A stretch of DNA of 64,000 nucleotides from Bacillus infantis NRRL B-14911 (GCF_000473245.1 NC_022524.1:2380501-2444500), one strand, 5' to 3'; positions 53,683 to 61,920 are shown, counted from the first letter of the stretch. The notes: generated by a model from the sequence alone, not told the origin. Program-made: numbers and translations.

Positions 53683-53826
53683 ATGAAGAAGGAAGAGAAA
53701 ACGCTCTCTTATGAACAGGATTTGTATGAATGGATATGTTTGATGGCAGAAGCAAGAAAGCTTGGCATGACGGCTGAGGAAGTCAGGGAATTCTTCAAAT
53801 CCGCCAAAAACCTCAACCTCCATTGA
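53683..53826 (+). CDS. SinI-like small antirepressor-domain protein
   Basis: The 47-residue protein starts at ATG after CTGGAGG and ends at TGA 53824. Residues 13-41 (LYEWICLMAEARKLGMTAEEVREFFKSAK) match the SinI dimerisation domain, in which a W and the EA-x-x-LG-turn-EE-x-R pattern bind SinR-type repressors. It lacks a DNA-binding part, so it should be a titrating antirepressor. It lies between the response regulator and the hybrid kinase on the opposite strand, and its last 14 bases overlap the 3' end of the response regulator gene. A SinR-type partner is not in the window. Confidence 0.78.
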   Translation: MKKEEKTLSYEQDLYEWICLMAEARKLGMTAEEVREFFKSAKNLNLH

Positions 53827-54517
53827 ATTTATAGCCCATGCCCCTGACTGTGATAATATATTCCGGCCGGGCCGGGTCCTGTTCGATTTTCTTGCGGAGA
53901 TTGCTGATATGGACCATAACAGTCCTGATATCCCCAAAGCTGTCTTTTCCCCAAATGGAATCGAATAAATGCTCTGCACTGAAGACACGGCCGGCATTTT
54001 CAGCGAGGCAGCAGAGCAGCTGAAATTCCTTTGCAGCCAGAGAGATGGGCTTTCCCTCCCTCGTCACTTCACAGCAGTCCCTGTCAATAGCCAGCTCTCC
54101 AAATATTAATGCCCGTCCATTACTAGCAGCCTTTGGGCTTCCTGACAGCTCTTTATATCTTCTAATATGGCTCTTTACCTTTGCAACGAGCACTGGCGGG
54201 CTGAACGGTTTCGTTATATAGTCATCGCCGCCTATCCTGTGACCTATTATCTGATCTATATCATCTTCCCTTCCACTAAGGAAAAGGATCGGAACCTTTG
54301 TCTTTGTTCTGATGATGCGGCAAACCTCAAATCCATCCATGTCCGGCAGCGCCACATCCAGGATGATCAAGTCCGGCTCCAGGCTTCCTGCCAGTTGCAC
54401 CGCCTCTGCACCTGTTGCTGCAAAGGCAAGCCTAAAGCCTTCCTTAGATAAATAAGCCTTTTGAATATTCTGAATGTCAGGATCATCATCAACCAGCAGA
54501 ATTAATTCACCAGTCAT
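53813..54517 (-). CDS. OmpR-family response regulator
   Basis: The 234-residue protein has a receiver domain (DDD near residue 10, phosphorylation aspartate in LIILDVALPDMDG near 53, lysine in ITKPFSPP) and an OmpR/PhoB winged helix (FGELAIDRDCCEVTREGKPISLAAKEFQLLCCLAENAG, then VHISNLRKKIEQDP). ATG 54517 follows GGGGGAA. The upstream extension to 54559 lacks a site. It is probably activated by the hybrid histidine kinase encoded downstream; the sinI-like gene is wedged between them on the other strand. Confidence 0.93.
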   Translation of the reverse strand: MTGELILLVDDDPDIQNIQKAYLSKEGFRLAFAATGAEAVQLAGSLEPDLIILDVALPDMDGFEVCRIIRTKTKVPILFLSGREDDIDQIIGHRIGGDDYITKPFSPPVLVAKVKSHIRRYKELSGSPKAASNGRALIFGELAIDRDCCEVTREGKPISLAAKEFQLLCCLAENAGRVFSAEHLFDSIWGKDSFGDIRTVMVHISNLRKKIEQDPARPEYIITVRGMGYKFNGG

Positions 54518-54625
54518 AGCACGCTTCCCCCTTTTTAAGCACAAGGAAAAAATTAACACTACTGATATATTATAGCACTCATTAGAGGTTTTATTGTATA
54601 AATCTTCTGACAGCAGGATTTATAT

Positions 54626-54650
54626 GTTTGATGAGCTGGTCCCGGGGTAA
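54626..54650 (+). promoter_or_regulatory. sigma-B-like promoter before small protein copy 3
   Basis: GTTTGA (54626-54631), a spacer of 13 bases, then GGGTAA (54645-54650) fit the GTTTAA - 12 to 15 - GGGTAT consensus of the general stress sigma factor at 10 of 12 positions. The same hexamer and spacer occur before copy 1. Confidence 0.6.
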
Positions 54651-54691
54651 AAAAGGAAGGAAAGCCAATCTATCGAAGGGACTGATAAACG

Positions 54692-54790
54692 ATGAATCGA
54701 TTAGCAGCGACTTCTGGTTTTGGCATCTTAATGGAAGGTTCTTTTGTTTTCCGTTCACAAGGAACCCTGGTGCTTAATCGGTGGACTTAG
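54692..54790 (+). CDS. micro-protein family, copy 3 (32 aa)
   Basis: AAGGGA lies upstream of ATG 54692; stop TAG at 54788. The peptide starts MNRLAATSGFGILMEG and ends RSQGTLVLNRWT. It shares RS-x-GTLVLNR-x-T with copy 1, with synonymous third-position differences, and lacks two residues (six bases) relative to copies 1 and 2 just after ATS. It has its own sigma-B-like promoter and terminator, and lies in the gap between the response regulator and the AbrB-type gene. Function is unknown, and nothing in the composition suggests a membrane location. Confidence 0.75.
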   Translation: MNRLAATSGFGILMEGSFVFRSQGTLVLNRWT

Positions 54791-54857
54791 AACCGATTCG
54801 GCCCCAAAGCTGAACCTTCCGTGCCCCTCTAGGGGAAACTTAGCTGCTTATGCAGCA

Positions 54858-54890
54858 GAAAGCGCAGGCCATATGGCTTGCGCTTTTTCT
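54858..54890 (+). terminator. intrinsic terminator after small protein copy 3
   Basis: AAGCGCAGGCC pairs with GGCTTGCGCTT and is followed by TTTTCTATT. Confidence 0.88.
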
Positions 54891-54987
54891 ATTGAAGATT
54901 GCAGCAGGAAACCGCACTTCTTGGGGTATCAGCAAAAAAATGGTAAGATATATTTAGGAAAACTAAACAAACAAAGAAGGTTGCAAC

Positions 54988-56076
54988 ATGCAAATCATTT
55001 CAAATAATAAGGGGTTCCTGGCTGCTTTTTTCATCGCTCTTGCCGGCGGTATAATTTTTACTCTCCTTCACCTGCCGATTCCCTGGCTGCTGGGCAGTCT
55101 GACGGCCATTCTTGCTGCCAGCCGGTTCATCCCCTTCAAGCTGGAATGGCCAAGAAAGCTGAGGGACGCAGGGATCCTCATGGTCGGATACAGCATCGGT
55201 CTGACATTCACAAAGGATGCAGTCAGCCAGATGTCAGGAAAACTGCCTAGCATGCTTGCCATGACCCTGCTTACCATTGCATTCTCGGTCCTCCTTGCCG
55301 TCATCGTTTCCCGCATATCCGGAATTGATTTTCCGACGGTCCTTACAGGAAGCATTCCTGGCGGGCTTTCGCAAATGCTTGTTTTTGCAGAAGAATCAGA
55401 AGGGATTGACTTGACGACAGTTACGTTTCTGCAGGTTGCAAGGCTGCTGATGATCGTCTTCTTTGTCCCTTTTTTAGTATTAGGTCCGCTTTTATCAGGA
55501 GAAGCGGGGCCTGCTGCTATCCTTCAGGAAGAAATACCGCAATGGAGTGCCTTGTTTCCGGCTGTCATACCCTTTATCTTCGCTTCACTGGCAGGTGCTT
55601 ATCTGGGGAAAAAGTTAAGGCTGCCGACACCTTATCTGCTCGGCCCCATTGTCGCAACCGCTTTGATGGGGATATATTTTACGAGAGGACCTGCGCTTCC
55701 TCCTTCCCTGCTGGATCTGTCCCAGTTTTTCATCGGCGGCCATATCGGCCTCCTTATGAGGCCGGAAAAGCTCCATCACAAAACTAAAACCATCTCACTT
55801 GCCCTTTTAAGCGGCGCTCTGCTTATCGGTTTATCCCTTTTATTAAGTATCCTGCTGGCATTCGAGTACGATCTTTCATCTGCCACCAGCTTTCTCAGCC
55901 TTGCTCCAGGAGGAATGGACCAAATGGGAATCCTGGCACACGAGGTTCATGCAGATCTGGCCACAGTCACCGGCTATCAGCTTTTCCGGATCTTTTTTAT
56001 CTTTTTCGCCGTCCCCCCTGCACTGCGCTGGTATTTCCGCCTTCGGACACGCAAGAGAACGGCAAAGAGGGCCTGA
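54988..56076 (+). CDS. AbrB family membrane protein (PF05145 type)
   Basis: The 362-residue protein has about ten membrane segments in two duplicated halves: LPIPWLLGSLTAIL in the first and LRLPTPYLLGPIVATAL in the second, with the DFPTVLTGSIPGGLSQM and SATSFLSLAPGGMDQM pair of glycine-rich motifs. This family is named AbrB or ammonia-monooxygenase-like but is unrelated to the AbrB transcription regulator; function is undecided, possibly transport. AAGAAGGTT precedes the ATG. A terminator follows. Confidence 0.88.
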   Translation: MQIISNNKGFLAAFFIALAGGIIFTLLHLPIPWLLGSLTAILAASRFIPFKLEWPRKLRDAGILMVGYSIGLTFTKDAVSQMSGKLPSMLAMTLLTIAFSVLLAVIVSRISGIDFPTVLTGSIPGGLSQMLVFAEESEGIDLTTVTFLQVARLLMIVFFVPFLVLGPLLSGEAGPAAILQEEIPQWSALFPAVIPFIFASLAGAYLGKKLRLPTPYLLGPIVATALMGIYFTRGPALPPSLLDLSQFFIGGHIGLLMRPEKLHHKTKTISLALLSGALLIGLSLLLSILLAFEYDLSSATSFLSLAPGGMDQMGILAHEVHADLATVTGYQLFRIFFIFFAVPPALRWYFRLRTRKRTAKRA

Positions 56077-56164
56077 CTATGACCATAGCAGTTCAGATAA
56101 TGTAAAAATCACAGCCCAATAAACATGCGTTTTCGTAATGTAATTAGCAGGGTAATTAACACAC

Positions 56165-56200
56165 CAAAAAAGCCTGGAATGTCCCCAGGCTTTTTATTTT
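56165..56200 (+). terminator. intrinsic terminator
   Basis: AAAAAGCCTG pairs with CAGGCTTTTT, followed by a T-run. Confidence 0.9.
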
Positions 56201-56311
56201 TTTTTTGACTTTATTCAGTAAACGCTCTCAATCGCTGAATGGTTGAACTGTGATTTGCGTTAAACTTTTTGATTTTTAAACAATGAAGTCAGTTTTTTTG
56301 CAATAGAGTGT

Positions 56312-56505
56312 TATAGAGGGAAAAACTCCTCTTATTTTGCTAATTATACTGAAAACACCTATTATAGAGGGAGAAATTCCTTTTATGTAATCGAAAACGC
56401 GAAAAATAGATTGCTTTTATTTGCATAGAGGGAAAAACTCCTCTTATTTTAACCAAAAACGACTTCTGACCTGCAATTAACAGTAAAATCTCCCCTTATT
56501 GCCTG
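56312..56505 (+). repeat. three hairpin repeats and a degenerate fourth
   Basis: Copies begin at 56312 and 56424 (TATAGAGGGAAAAACTCC and CATAGAGGGAAAAACTCC, each followed by TCTTATTTT) and at 56363 (TATAGAGGGAGAAATTCC then TTTTAT); a degenerate copy lies near 56481 (AATCTCCCCTTATT). Each can form an AGAGG/CCTCT stem on the plus strand followed by a T-rich tail. Spacers carry GAAAAC or AAAAACG motifs. No ORF is present. It is a small relative in design of the galU array. Confidence 0.7.
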
Positions 56506-56601
56506 TCACTTGTTACTCACTTTGTAGTTTCCCAGCTGTTGTATCTGTTATGATCGATCGTAATTGTATGAGCAGATCAAACTCTCAAGAAAGTTAAATA
56601 A

Positions 56602-56652
56602 CACCCTAAATGGCACGATACAATCTTCATTGCCAATGTGCTATTTGGGGTG
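56602..56652 (+). other. 15-bp imperfect stem-loop in a gene-free gap
   Basis: CACCCTAAATGGCAC (56602-56616) pairs with GTGCTATTTGGGGTG (56638-56652) in RNA through two G-U pairs, with a loop of 21 bases and a T-rich tail CTTGTTTCTTT. It could be a terminator or a small-RNA stem; no gene precedes it on the plus strand. The remainder of the 56506-56774 gap shows nothing else. Confidence 0.45.
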
Positions 56653-56774
56653 CTTGTTTCTTTGCCATTTTAGTTGTGCTGTCTTATCAAACAACCATAT
56701 GTTTTATGCACTGAAATGTATGCTGACACATATGCCATTTACAGTATTTCTACAAGAACGCTCTGATCAGGGCT

Positions 56775-57521
56775 TTAATTTATAGTTACAGCGTGGCTGC
56801 CCATCATCTTCCATGCTTCGGCGAAAGCTTCTTTTTCAGCCTTTCTGTCTTTCGTTCCATAAGGATCATTAACATAGATATGATCCTCATCATAGCCAGT
56901 GATCACGACACTGTGCATGTTGAATGTCACCTCTACCGCTCCCTCGGGCGTGTCCCATTTTTCAAAGGAAGCAGCCGGCGTTAAACTGGCCGTTGTTATA
57001 ATCCATACGGGCGAGCCCTCACTAACCTTTTTAAGGATTTCTTCAAAGTCCCGGCCTGTCAGGTTTTCCGCCTTATCGCCGGCATAAGACTGAGCCAGCT
57101 TGAGAATGGGTCCGCTGTAGACGCCAAGTCCAGGCCCGTTGGCCATGTCACCCACAAACCCTGTGTTTGGGCTGCCATAGCTGCCGTTACTATAGCGGAG
57201 CGGGACGGTATCTATATTGTCCGCCAATTCATTTTTCGTAACCTTATATCCTTTATAATTCATAAGCATGGCTAGGCTTGTCACCTCACAGCCGTTATAA
57301 AGCCGGGGGGCGGCCATTTGGTTGAACAATGGGACATCCAGCATCACTTCCTCCTTTATAATTTCATTCTTCGTTATCGGCGCATTCTTTGCTTTACTAT
57401 GTAATTCTGCTGCCAGGGCCTTTCCCGGCTGCTCGTTTTCTGCATCCATCCAATGGTAGCCTCCCAGAGTAATAGAAAGACCCACTGTGGCGGCAATAGC
57501 GATTCCCCAAGCTTTGTTCAT
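56775..57521 (-). CDS. C39-like secreted cysteine peptidase (YvpB-like)
   Basis: The 248-residue protein has an N-terminal membrane anchor or signal (residues 5-25), then a papain-like C39 domain: C78 in NGCEVTS, H203 in MHSVVITGYD, D219 in VNDPYG, and a substrate-pocket Q68 in LFNQ. ATG 57521 follows AGGAGAA. Members of this family are exported peptidases; substrate and role are unknown here. It is its own unit. Confidence 0.9.
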   Translation of the reverse strand: MNKAWGIAIAATVGLSITLGGYHWMDAENEQPGKALAAELHSKAKNAPITKNEIIKEEVMLDVPLFNQMAAPRLYNGCEVTSLAMLMNYKGYKVTKNELADNIDTVPLRYSNGSYGSPNTGFVGDMANGPGLGVYSGPILKLAQSYAGDKAENLTGRDFEEILKKVSEGSPVWIITTASLTPAASFEKWDTPEGAVEVTFNMHSVVITGYDEDHIYVNDPYGTKDRKAEKEAFAEAWKMMGSHAVTIN

Positions 57522-57548
57522 CTGCAAATTCTCCTTAGCTGCATACAT

Positions 57549-57882
57549 TCTAGTAGTTTTATTATTAAGTCTGGAGAGGGGACTTTCAAGAAATTTGCCT
57601 CAATTTTAAAGTTAACTTAACCCTTTCGACACAATCCCTCCCTTCTTTTCCAGTTAAGTATAGATATGGGCGCCTCAGCTGATACTGCCATCCTCCCCTT
57701 TTTTCTGCCAGTTTCGTGCAATTTCTCTTTCTATGATAGATTCCGTCTAGTTTTGTGAGCTTTTGTCAGACGGCAGGAAAAAAGACAGCACTGCGGAATA
57801 TAACAGGCAATGATAAAAAGCGGCTCTAATACGTTAGGTAAAATCATGTTTTATATTCAATATAATTGAAAGGATGTTTTTT
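57549..57882. other. gap with no recognisable gene
   Basis: Nothing is seen except AT-rich DNA and an ATAATT-type -10 box about 20 bases before the RacA-like start. Confidence 0.5.
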
Positions 57883-58806
57883 ATGGAAACTCAATTTATG
57901 AAAGCTTACACGATTAAAGAGGTATCAAAGAAAATAGGAGTTCCTTCCGGTACACTCCGGCAATGGGAAAAAGATTTGAATGGCCTTCTTGTAATTCCCC
58001 GGTCCAAGCAGGGGGTGCGCTTTTTTACTGATACAGAAATTGAGCTATTGGGAAAAATTAAAGAGATGCGCGAGAAAAATCTCAGCAAGGAAATGATCCG
58101 CCATCTTATGCAGATCCACCTGGACGGGCGCGGCGAAGAAGATGCCGCCCCATTGCCGGCATCTCCTCCAGCCGTTACAAGAAGCCTTGAGGCGAATCCT
58201 GTAAATGATATGGAACTCTTTATGGAAGCCCTTGATAGCTACAAAGAAAGCTTTCTTGCTGATATCCGTGCTGAAATCAGGAATGGCATCCGAAAGGAAG
58301 TGCTTGAAGAAGTAAAAAAAGAGATTTCCAGGGGATCGGTGCACACAGTCAAAACAATATCCGATTCTATTTATAAAACAGCTGAAGGCACGAAATCCCA
58401 GCTTAAAAGCCTGTCTCACAAAATCGAACAGGTTTCAGAAGATACCTCCGAAACATTCGGAGCTTTTTCAGAAGAGGTTGCGAGGGCTTCGGAAGGCACT
58501 TCTGAGCAGATCCGCCAATTGACGGCACGTGTGTCGGATTCCTCGGAAGCGGCTTCTGAAGAATTCAAAACGATGATCCACTATATTTCAAAATCTGCGG
58601 AAATAACGAATCACGAGATTACCAGCCTCATTGATACACTGAATAAGGACCGTGATGCCTATCTTCATGCCATGAATGAAGAGAGAGAGCAATATCGGGT
58701 GGATATCAAACAGCGAGAAGATATCTTCCAGGATTTTGTCGTCGGCTTCCGCCAGGCAGCTGCTGCAGAGGAAAAGGCAAAAAAAGGCTGGAAATTCTGG
58801 AAATAA
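57883..58806 (+). CDS. MerR-type DNA-binding protein with long coiled coil (RacA / DUF3967-like)
   Basis: The 307-residue protein has an N-terminal MerR winged helix (residues about 4-72): AYTIKEVSKKIGVPSGTLRQWEKD, then FFTDTEIELLGKIKEMREKNLS. Residues 110-290 form a long helical coiled coil with heptads, and the tail ends KKGWKFWK, like DUF3967. The layout is that of RacA, which anchors chromosomes to cell poles in sporulation, but this is much longer and I cannot assign it. ATG 57883 is nine bases after AAAGG; ATG 57874 is too close. It is a single gene. Confidence 0.8.
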   Translation: METQFMKAYTIKEVSKKIGVPSGTLRQWEKDLNGLLVIPRSKQGVRFFTDTEIELLGKIKEMREKNLSKEMIRHLMQIHLDGRGEEDAAPLPASPPAVTRSLEANPVNDMELFMEALDSYKESFLADIRAEIRNGIRKEVLEEVKKEISRGSVHTVKTISDSIYKTAEGTKSQLKSLSHKIEQVSEDTSETFGAFSEEVARASEGTSEQIRQLTARVSDSSEAASEEFKTMIHYISKSAEITNHEITSLIDTLNKDRDAYLHAMNEEREQYRVDIKQREDIFQDFVVGFRQAAAAEEKAKKGWKFWK

Positions 58807-58938
58807 GCCTATATTCCTGATTGATCATCTGAGACATTGGCACGAAATTTCTGCAGCCTGACAGTTATTGTTATATTTTAACATCCTCTTTATGCTACGC
58901 TTATTTTATGCATTAGTACTAGCAAAGGAGCGATTAGC

Positions 58939-60147
58939 GTGTTTAATGGAAACCATCAAGACAACCCGGAAGCATACAGGATTTTTTCAAAAGAGTTTAT
59001 CCAAAACCCTTATCCCGGCTACCGTAAGCTCAGAGAAGAACAGCCAGTCTATAAAACCGTCATGCCTGATGGACAGACAGGCTGGGTCATTACGAAATAT
59101 GAAGACGCAGTTGCAGCATTGAAGGACAAGCGCTTCATTAAGGACTTTTCCAAACTTTACGGCGGCCAGATGGATCATGAGAGCATCTTTACAGAGAATA
59201 TGCTCTTCTCTGATCCTCCTGACCACAAACGGCTTCGCGGTCTGGTCCAGAAAGCATTCACTCCGAGGATGATTGAAAACATGCGCGGCAGGATCAAGGA
59301 AATAGCAGACCAGCTTCTGGACAGGATGGAAAACAAGGAAGAAATCACCCTGATCGATGATTATGCTTTCCCCCTTCCGATCATCGTCATTTCGGAAATC
59401 CTTGGTGTCCCAACAGAAGACCAGGACAAGTTCAGGATCTGGTCCAACTCTTTGATTGAAGGGTCAAATGGCGAGAATTGGAATGAAATCCAGCAGCATA
59501 TGAATGAATTTGTCAAGTACCTGGGCGAATGGTTTGCATTTTTGCGCGATAATCCGCGTGATGACTTGATCAGCCAGCTTATCAATGCTGAAGAAGGCGG
59601 GGATAAGCTGACAGAAAAAGAATTGTATGGCGTCGTCTCCCTGCTGATTATTGCGGGCCATGAAACCACCGTCAACCTGATCGGAAACGGGATCCTGTCC
59701 CTGCTTGAAAATCCAGATCAGCTAAAGCTTCTGAGGGAGAAACCGGAACTCATCCATAATGCCGTAGAAGAACTTCTGCGCTACAATGGGCCTGTAGAAT
59801 ACAGCACGTCCCGCTGGGCAATAGAGGATGTCGAATTCCAGGGGCAGACGATCAGAAAAGGCGAGCTGGTCATTGCTGCACTGAATTCTGCCAATCGCGA
59901 TGATGAGAAATTTGCGGATCCGGACGTACTGGATATTACGCGGGAGAAGAGCCCCCATCTTGCTTTTGGCAAGGGCATCCACCTGTGCCTCGGTGCACCA
60001 CTGGCTCGTTTAGAAGGCGAGATAGCCATCCTAGCCCTGCTGGAAAGGTTCCCGGAAATCGGTCTGAATGCTTCACCGGATGAGCTAGAGTGGCGCCCTG
60101 GCATGATTGTCAGAGGCGTTAAAGAGCTTCCTTTGAGGGTCAGATAA
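58939..60147 (+). CDS. cytochrome P450 (CYP107/CYP109-like)
   Basis: The 402-residue protein has the I-helix AGHETT, the K-helix EELLR, and the haem loop FGKGIHLCLGAPLAR with the axial Cys350. It lacks a membrane anchor and is the soluble bacterial class. Start GTG 58939 follows AAAGGAG. Substrate is unknown; without a ferredoxin or reductase nearby it must use general electron donors. A bidirectional terminator follows. Confidence 0.95.
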   Translation: MFNGNHQDNPEAYRIFSKEFIQNPYPGYRKLREEQPVYKTVMPDGQTGWVITKYEDAVAALKDKRFIKDFSKLYGGQMDHESIFTENMLFSDPPDHKRLRGLVQKAFTPRMIENMRGRIKEIADQLLDRMENKEEITLIDDYAFPLPIIVISEILGVPTEDQDKFRIWSNSLIEGSNGENWNEIQQHMNEFVKYLGEWFAFLRDNPRDDLISQLINAEEGGDKLTEKELYGVVSLLIIAGHETTVNLIGNGILSLLENPDQLKLLREKPELIHNAVEELLRYNGPVEYSTSRWAIEDVEFQGQTIRKGELVIAALNSANRDDEKFADPDVLDITREKSPHLAFGKGIHLCLGAPLARLEGEIAILALLERFPEIGLNASPDELEWRPGMIVRGVKELPLRVR

Positions 60148-60150
60148 AAA

Positions 60151-60183
60151 TTAAAAGCAGCACCCCTGTCAGGGTGCTGTTTC
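60151..60183. terminator. bidirectional terminator
   Basis: AGCAGCACCC pairs with GGGTGCTGTT around CTGTCA, between the P450 and a convergent isochorismatase gene. Confidence 0.88.
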
Positions 60184-60186
60184 ACT

Positions 60187-60729
60187 TTAAGATTCTGTCA
60201 CTTTCAAATAAATCTCTTCATATTCCTCAAAATCCAGCACCTCGATAACGTCAGACCAATGAAGGACCGTCCCGATAAAATCCTTGATATCAAGGCCGGG
60301 CATTTCATATGTCTCATCTTTATTTACAGTGCCTGTGGCATCTTCAATGAAAGTTACTTTATATCCCCTGTCATAAGCGCTGATGCTTGTAAAGAGACAG
60401 CAGAATTCTGTATTGAATCCGGTGATCACCAGCTTTTCGACATCCATTTTCTGCAGCAGCTCTGCCAGATTCGTCTCAAAAAAGGCACTCGGGGTCCTTT
60501 TGTCAATCACATAATCTGGATAATCGGCAAATTCCCCGATGATTTCAGCTCCTTCACCTTTTTCATACAGCGGGCTTTCTTCAACTCCATCCAGATGTTT
60601 AAGGAATATGACCGGTCTGCCCCTGTCTTTAAATTCCATTATAACTTTTTCCATTTTTTGCAGTTCATCTGAAAAATCCCCTGTCGTAACAATACCATTC
60701 TGCACATCTATCACCAGCAATGCTTCCAT
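60187..60729 (-). CDS. isochorismatase-family cysteine hydrolase
   Basis: The 180-residue protein has the catalytic Asp in LVIDVQNG, a Lys in the VIFLKHLDGV segment, and the catalytic Cys in GFNTEFCCLFTS near residue 108. The family includes nicotinamidases and amidases. ATG 60729 is six bases after GGGGAG. It stands upstream of the convergent P450. Substrate unknown. Confidence 0.92.
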   Translation of the reverse strand: MEALLVIDVQNGIVTTGDFSDELQKMEKVIMEFKDRGRPVIFLKHLDGVEESPLYEKGEGAEIIGEFADYPDYVIDKRTPSAFFETNLAELLQKMDVEKLVITGFNTEFCCLFTSISAYDRGYKVTFIEDATGTVNKDETYEMPGLDIKDFIGTVLHWSDVIEVLDFEEYEEIYLKVTES

Positions 60730-60790
60730 TTTATCTCCCCCCCTAATTGGCAATCCTCTACCAATTCATCATTAGATTCGTAATCTCCTT

Positions 60791-61351
60791 CTATAAATAA
60801 GAAATCCAGGGGTGATGAATGTCCATTTGCCGGATGCCTTGCTTCAGCCAATACCTTTGTTCTTTGCTGAGAAAATCCCTCGCACTATGAAAATCTGCTT
60901 GATCTTTGGGACGGGCTTTCAGCTTGAAGAGAAGTACAACTTGCGGGTTTAGATAGGGGATATCATCTTCTGTGAACAGGATGGCTTCGGCAGCTGGGCA
61001 GGAAATCCCAAAGTTGCGGCGGAAGATCCACCTTCCTTCTTCACGCTCGCTCAGGAGAATTTCCGTCTGTTGATTATGTACTCTATCTACTGCGTGAATT
61101 TCATGTACCGGAAGATTGAGGTATTCTCCATTCCAGGTGATGAGAGACCCATTGACAGCCTTGCGAAACTCCCAATCTGCGAGTTGGTCCCTCAAAGCTT
61201 TCTGGTCTTCCCGGAATATGCCGATTTCCAGATCTGCATGCGGCCTGGTCTGTTTCCCTATAAAAAGATCAATCGCCCAGCCGCCCGCAACAAACCAAGG
61301 CCTCTCAAATCCGTCCATCCATCCAGCTGCTTTTTTACACTCCGGGAACAT
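60791..61351 (-). CDS. nucleotidyltransferase-fold protein, aminoglycoside adenylyltransferase-like
   Basis: The 186-residue protein has GGWAIDLF at residues 23-30, then RPHADLEIGIFR with a D-x-E pair, the NTP-transferase pattern of ANT(2'')/LinB-type and related proteins. It lacks the clear resistance-gene neighbourhood. Many chromosomal relatives have no known resistance role. Site AGGAGG precedes the ATG. It may be an ordinary nucleotidyltransferase domain protein. Confidence 0.8.
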   Translation of the reverse strand: MFPECKKAAGWMDGFERPWFVAGGWAIDLFIGKQTRPHADLEIGIFREDQKALRDQLADWEFRKAVNGSLITWNGEYLNLPVHEIHAVDRVHNQQTEILLSEREEGRWIFRRNFGISCPAAEAILFTEDDIPYLNPQVVLLFKLKARPKDQADFHSARDFLSKEQRYWLKQGIRQMDIHHPWISYL

Positions 61352-61375
61352 TGGCCCATTCCTCCTCTTTCTTTC

Positions 61376-61406
61376 AAAGAAAAAAACCGGATGGATTGCA
61401 TCCGGC
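61376..61406 (-). terminator. terminator of the second ECF sigma operon
   Basis: On the minus strand TGCCGGATG pairs with CATCCGG and is followed by seven Ts, after the 55-residue membrane peptide gene. Confidence 0.8.
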
Positions 61407-61417
61407 AGATTTCTGGA

Positions 61418-61585
61418 CTAGCGGCTTTTTTCTTTGAGAAAGAAGCTTCCCAAAGTGGTTATGCTGGAAACCAGCATGAAGAAAAACGCAGTGCCGGCAA
61501 GCCAGGAACCTTGAAAAATCAAACATATAGCCAGGGCACTGAAAAAAATGATCAGGCTGAGATCCATCAGACCTTCCTTTGTCAT
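61418..61585 (-). CDS. 55-residue membrane peptide
   Basis: The peptide (start MTKEGLMDLSLIIFF, end GSFFLKEKSR) has two hydrophobic helices and a basic tail. ATG 61585 is after AGGCAGG; the stop is TAG 61418. It is the last gene of an operon with an ECF sigma factor. Its order in the operon recalls the small membrane proteins of the B. subtilis sigY cluster, but sequence similarity cannot be judged by eye. Confidence 0.65.
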   Translation of the reverse strand: MTKEGLMDLSLIIFFSALAICLIFQGSWLAGTAFFFMLVSSITTLGSFFLKEKSR

Positions 61586-61624
61586 AGAATTACCTGCCTT
61601 TCGTTGTTCAGTAACTCTTTGTTG

Positions 61625-61885
61625 TCATTTTTTCCGCTCAGACGGTCTTTTTAAACATAATGCTGAAATAATGCCATACAGCACCAGCAGGACTCCAGCT
61701 GCAAGAAAGGCTGCGGCAGCTTTTGGAATGTTTTGTTCGGAAAGGCTGTCAGCCATTTCAAAGCCCAGGAATTGTATGCCGATCCCGTCACCATCAACAT
61801 CTGTCCCTAGGTGCATAAGCTCTATGCCTTTACAGGACAATGCTAAGCCTAAAATAGTCAAGAAGATTAGCAGGACAGCTTTCAT
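61625..61885 (-). CDS. small membrane protein in the ECF operon
   Basis: The 86-residue protein starts with ATG after GGGAG. It has an N-terminal hydrophobic helix (residues 4-20) and a second one (about 58-78), with a loop carrying DVDGDGIGIQFLG. The first helix and LALSC might be a weak lipobox. It lies between the 106-residue membrane protein and the 55-residue peptide. Function unknown, probably part of the sigma factor signal circuit. Confidence 0.72.
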   Translation of the reverse strand: MKAVLLIFLTILGLALSCKGIELMHLGTDVDGDGIGIQFLGFEMADSLSEQNIPKAAAAFLAAGVLLVLYGIISALCLKRPSERKK

Positions 61886-61920
61886 TTACAGCACTCCCTT
61901 TTTTAAGGCAGTTTGTCTCT

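Noticed and set aside
60791-61351. Aminoglycoside resistance gene
   Set aside because: The fold matches nucleotidyltransferases, but there is no mobile element or other resistance gene, and many chromosomal relatives have no resistance activity.
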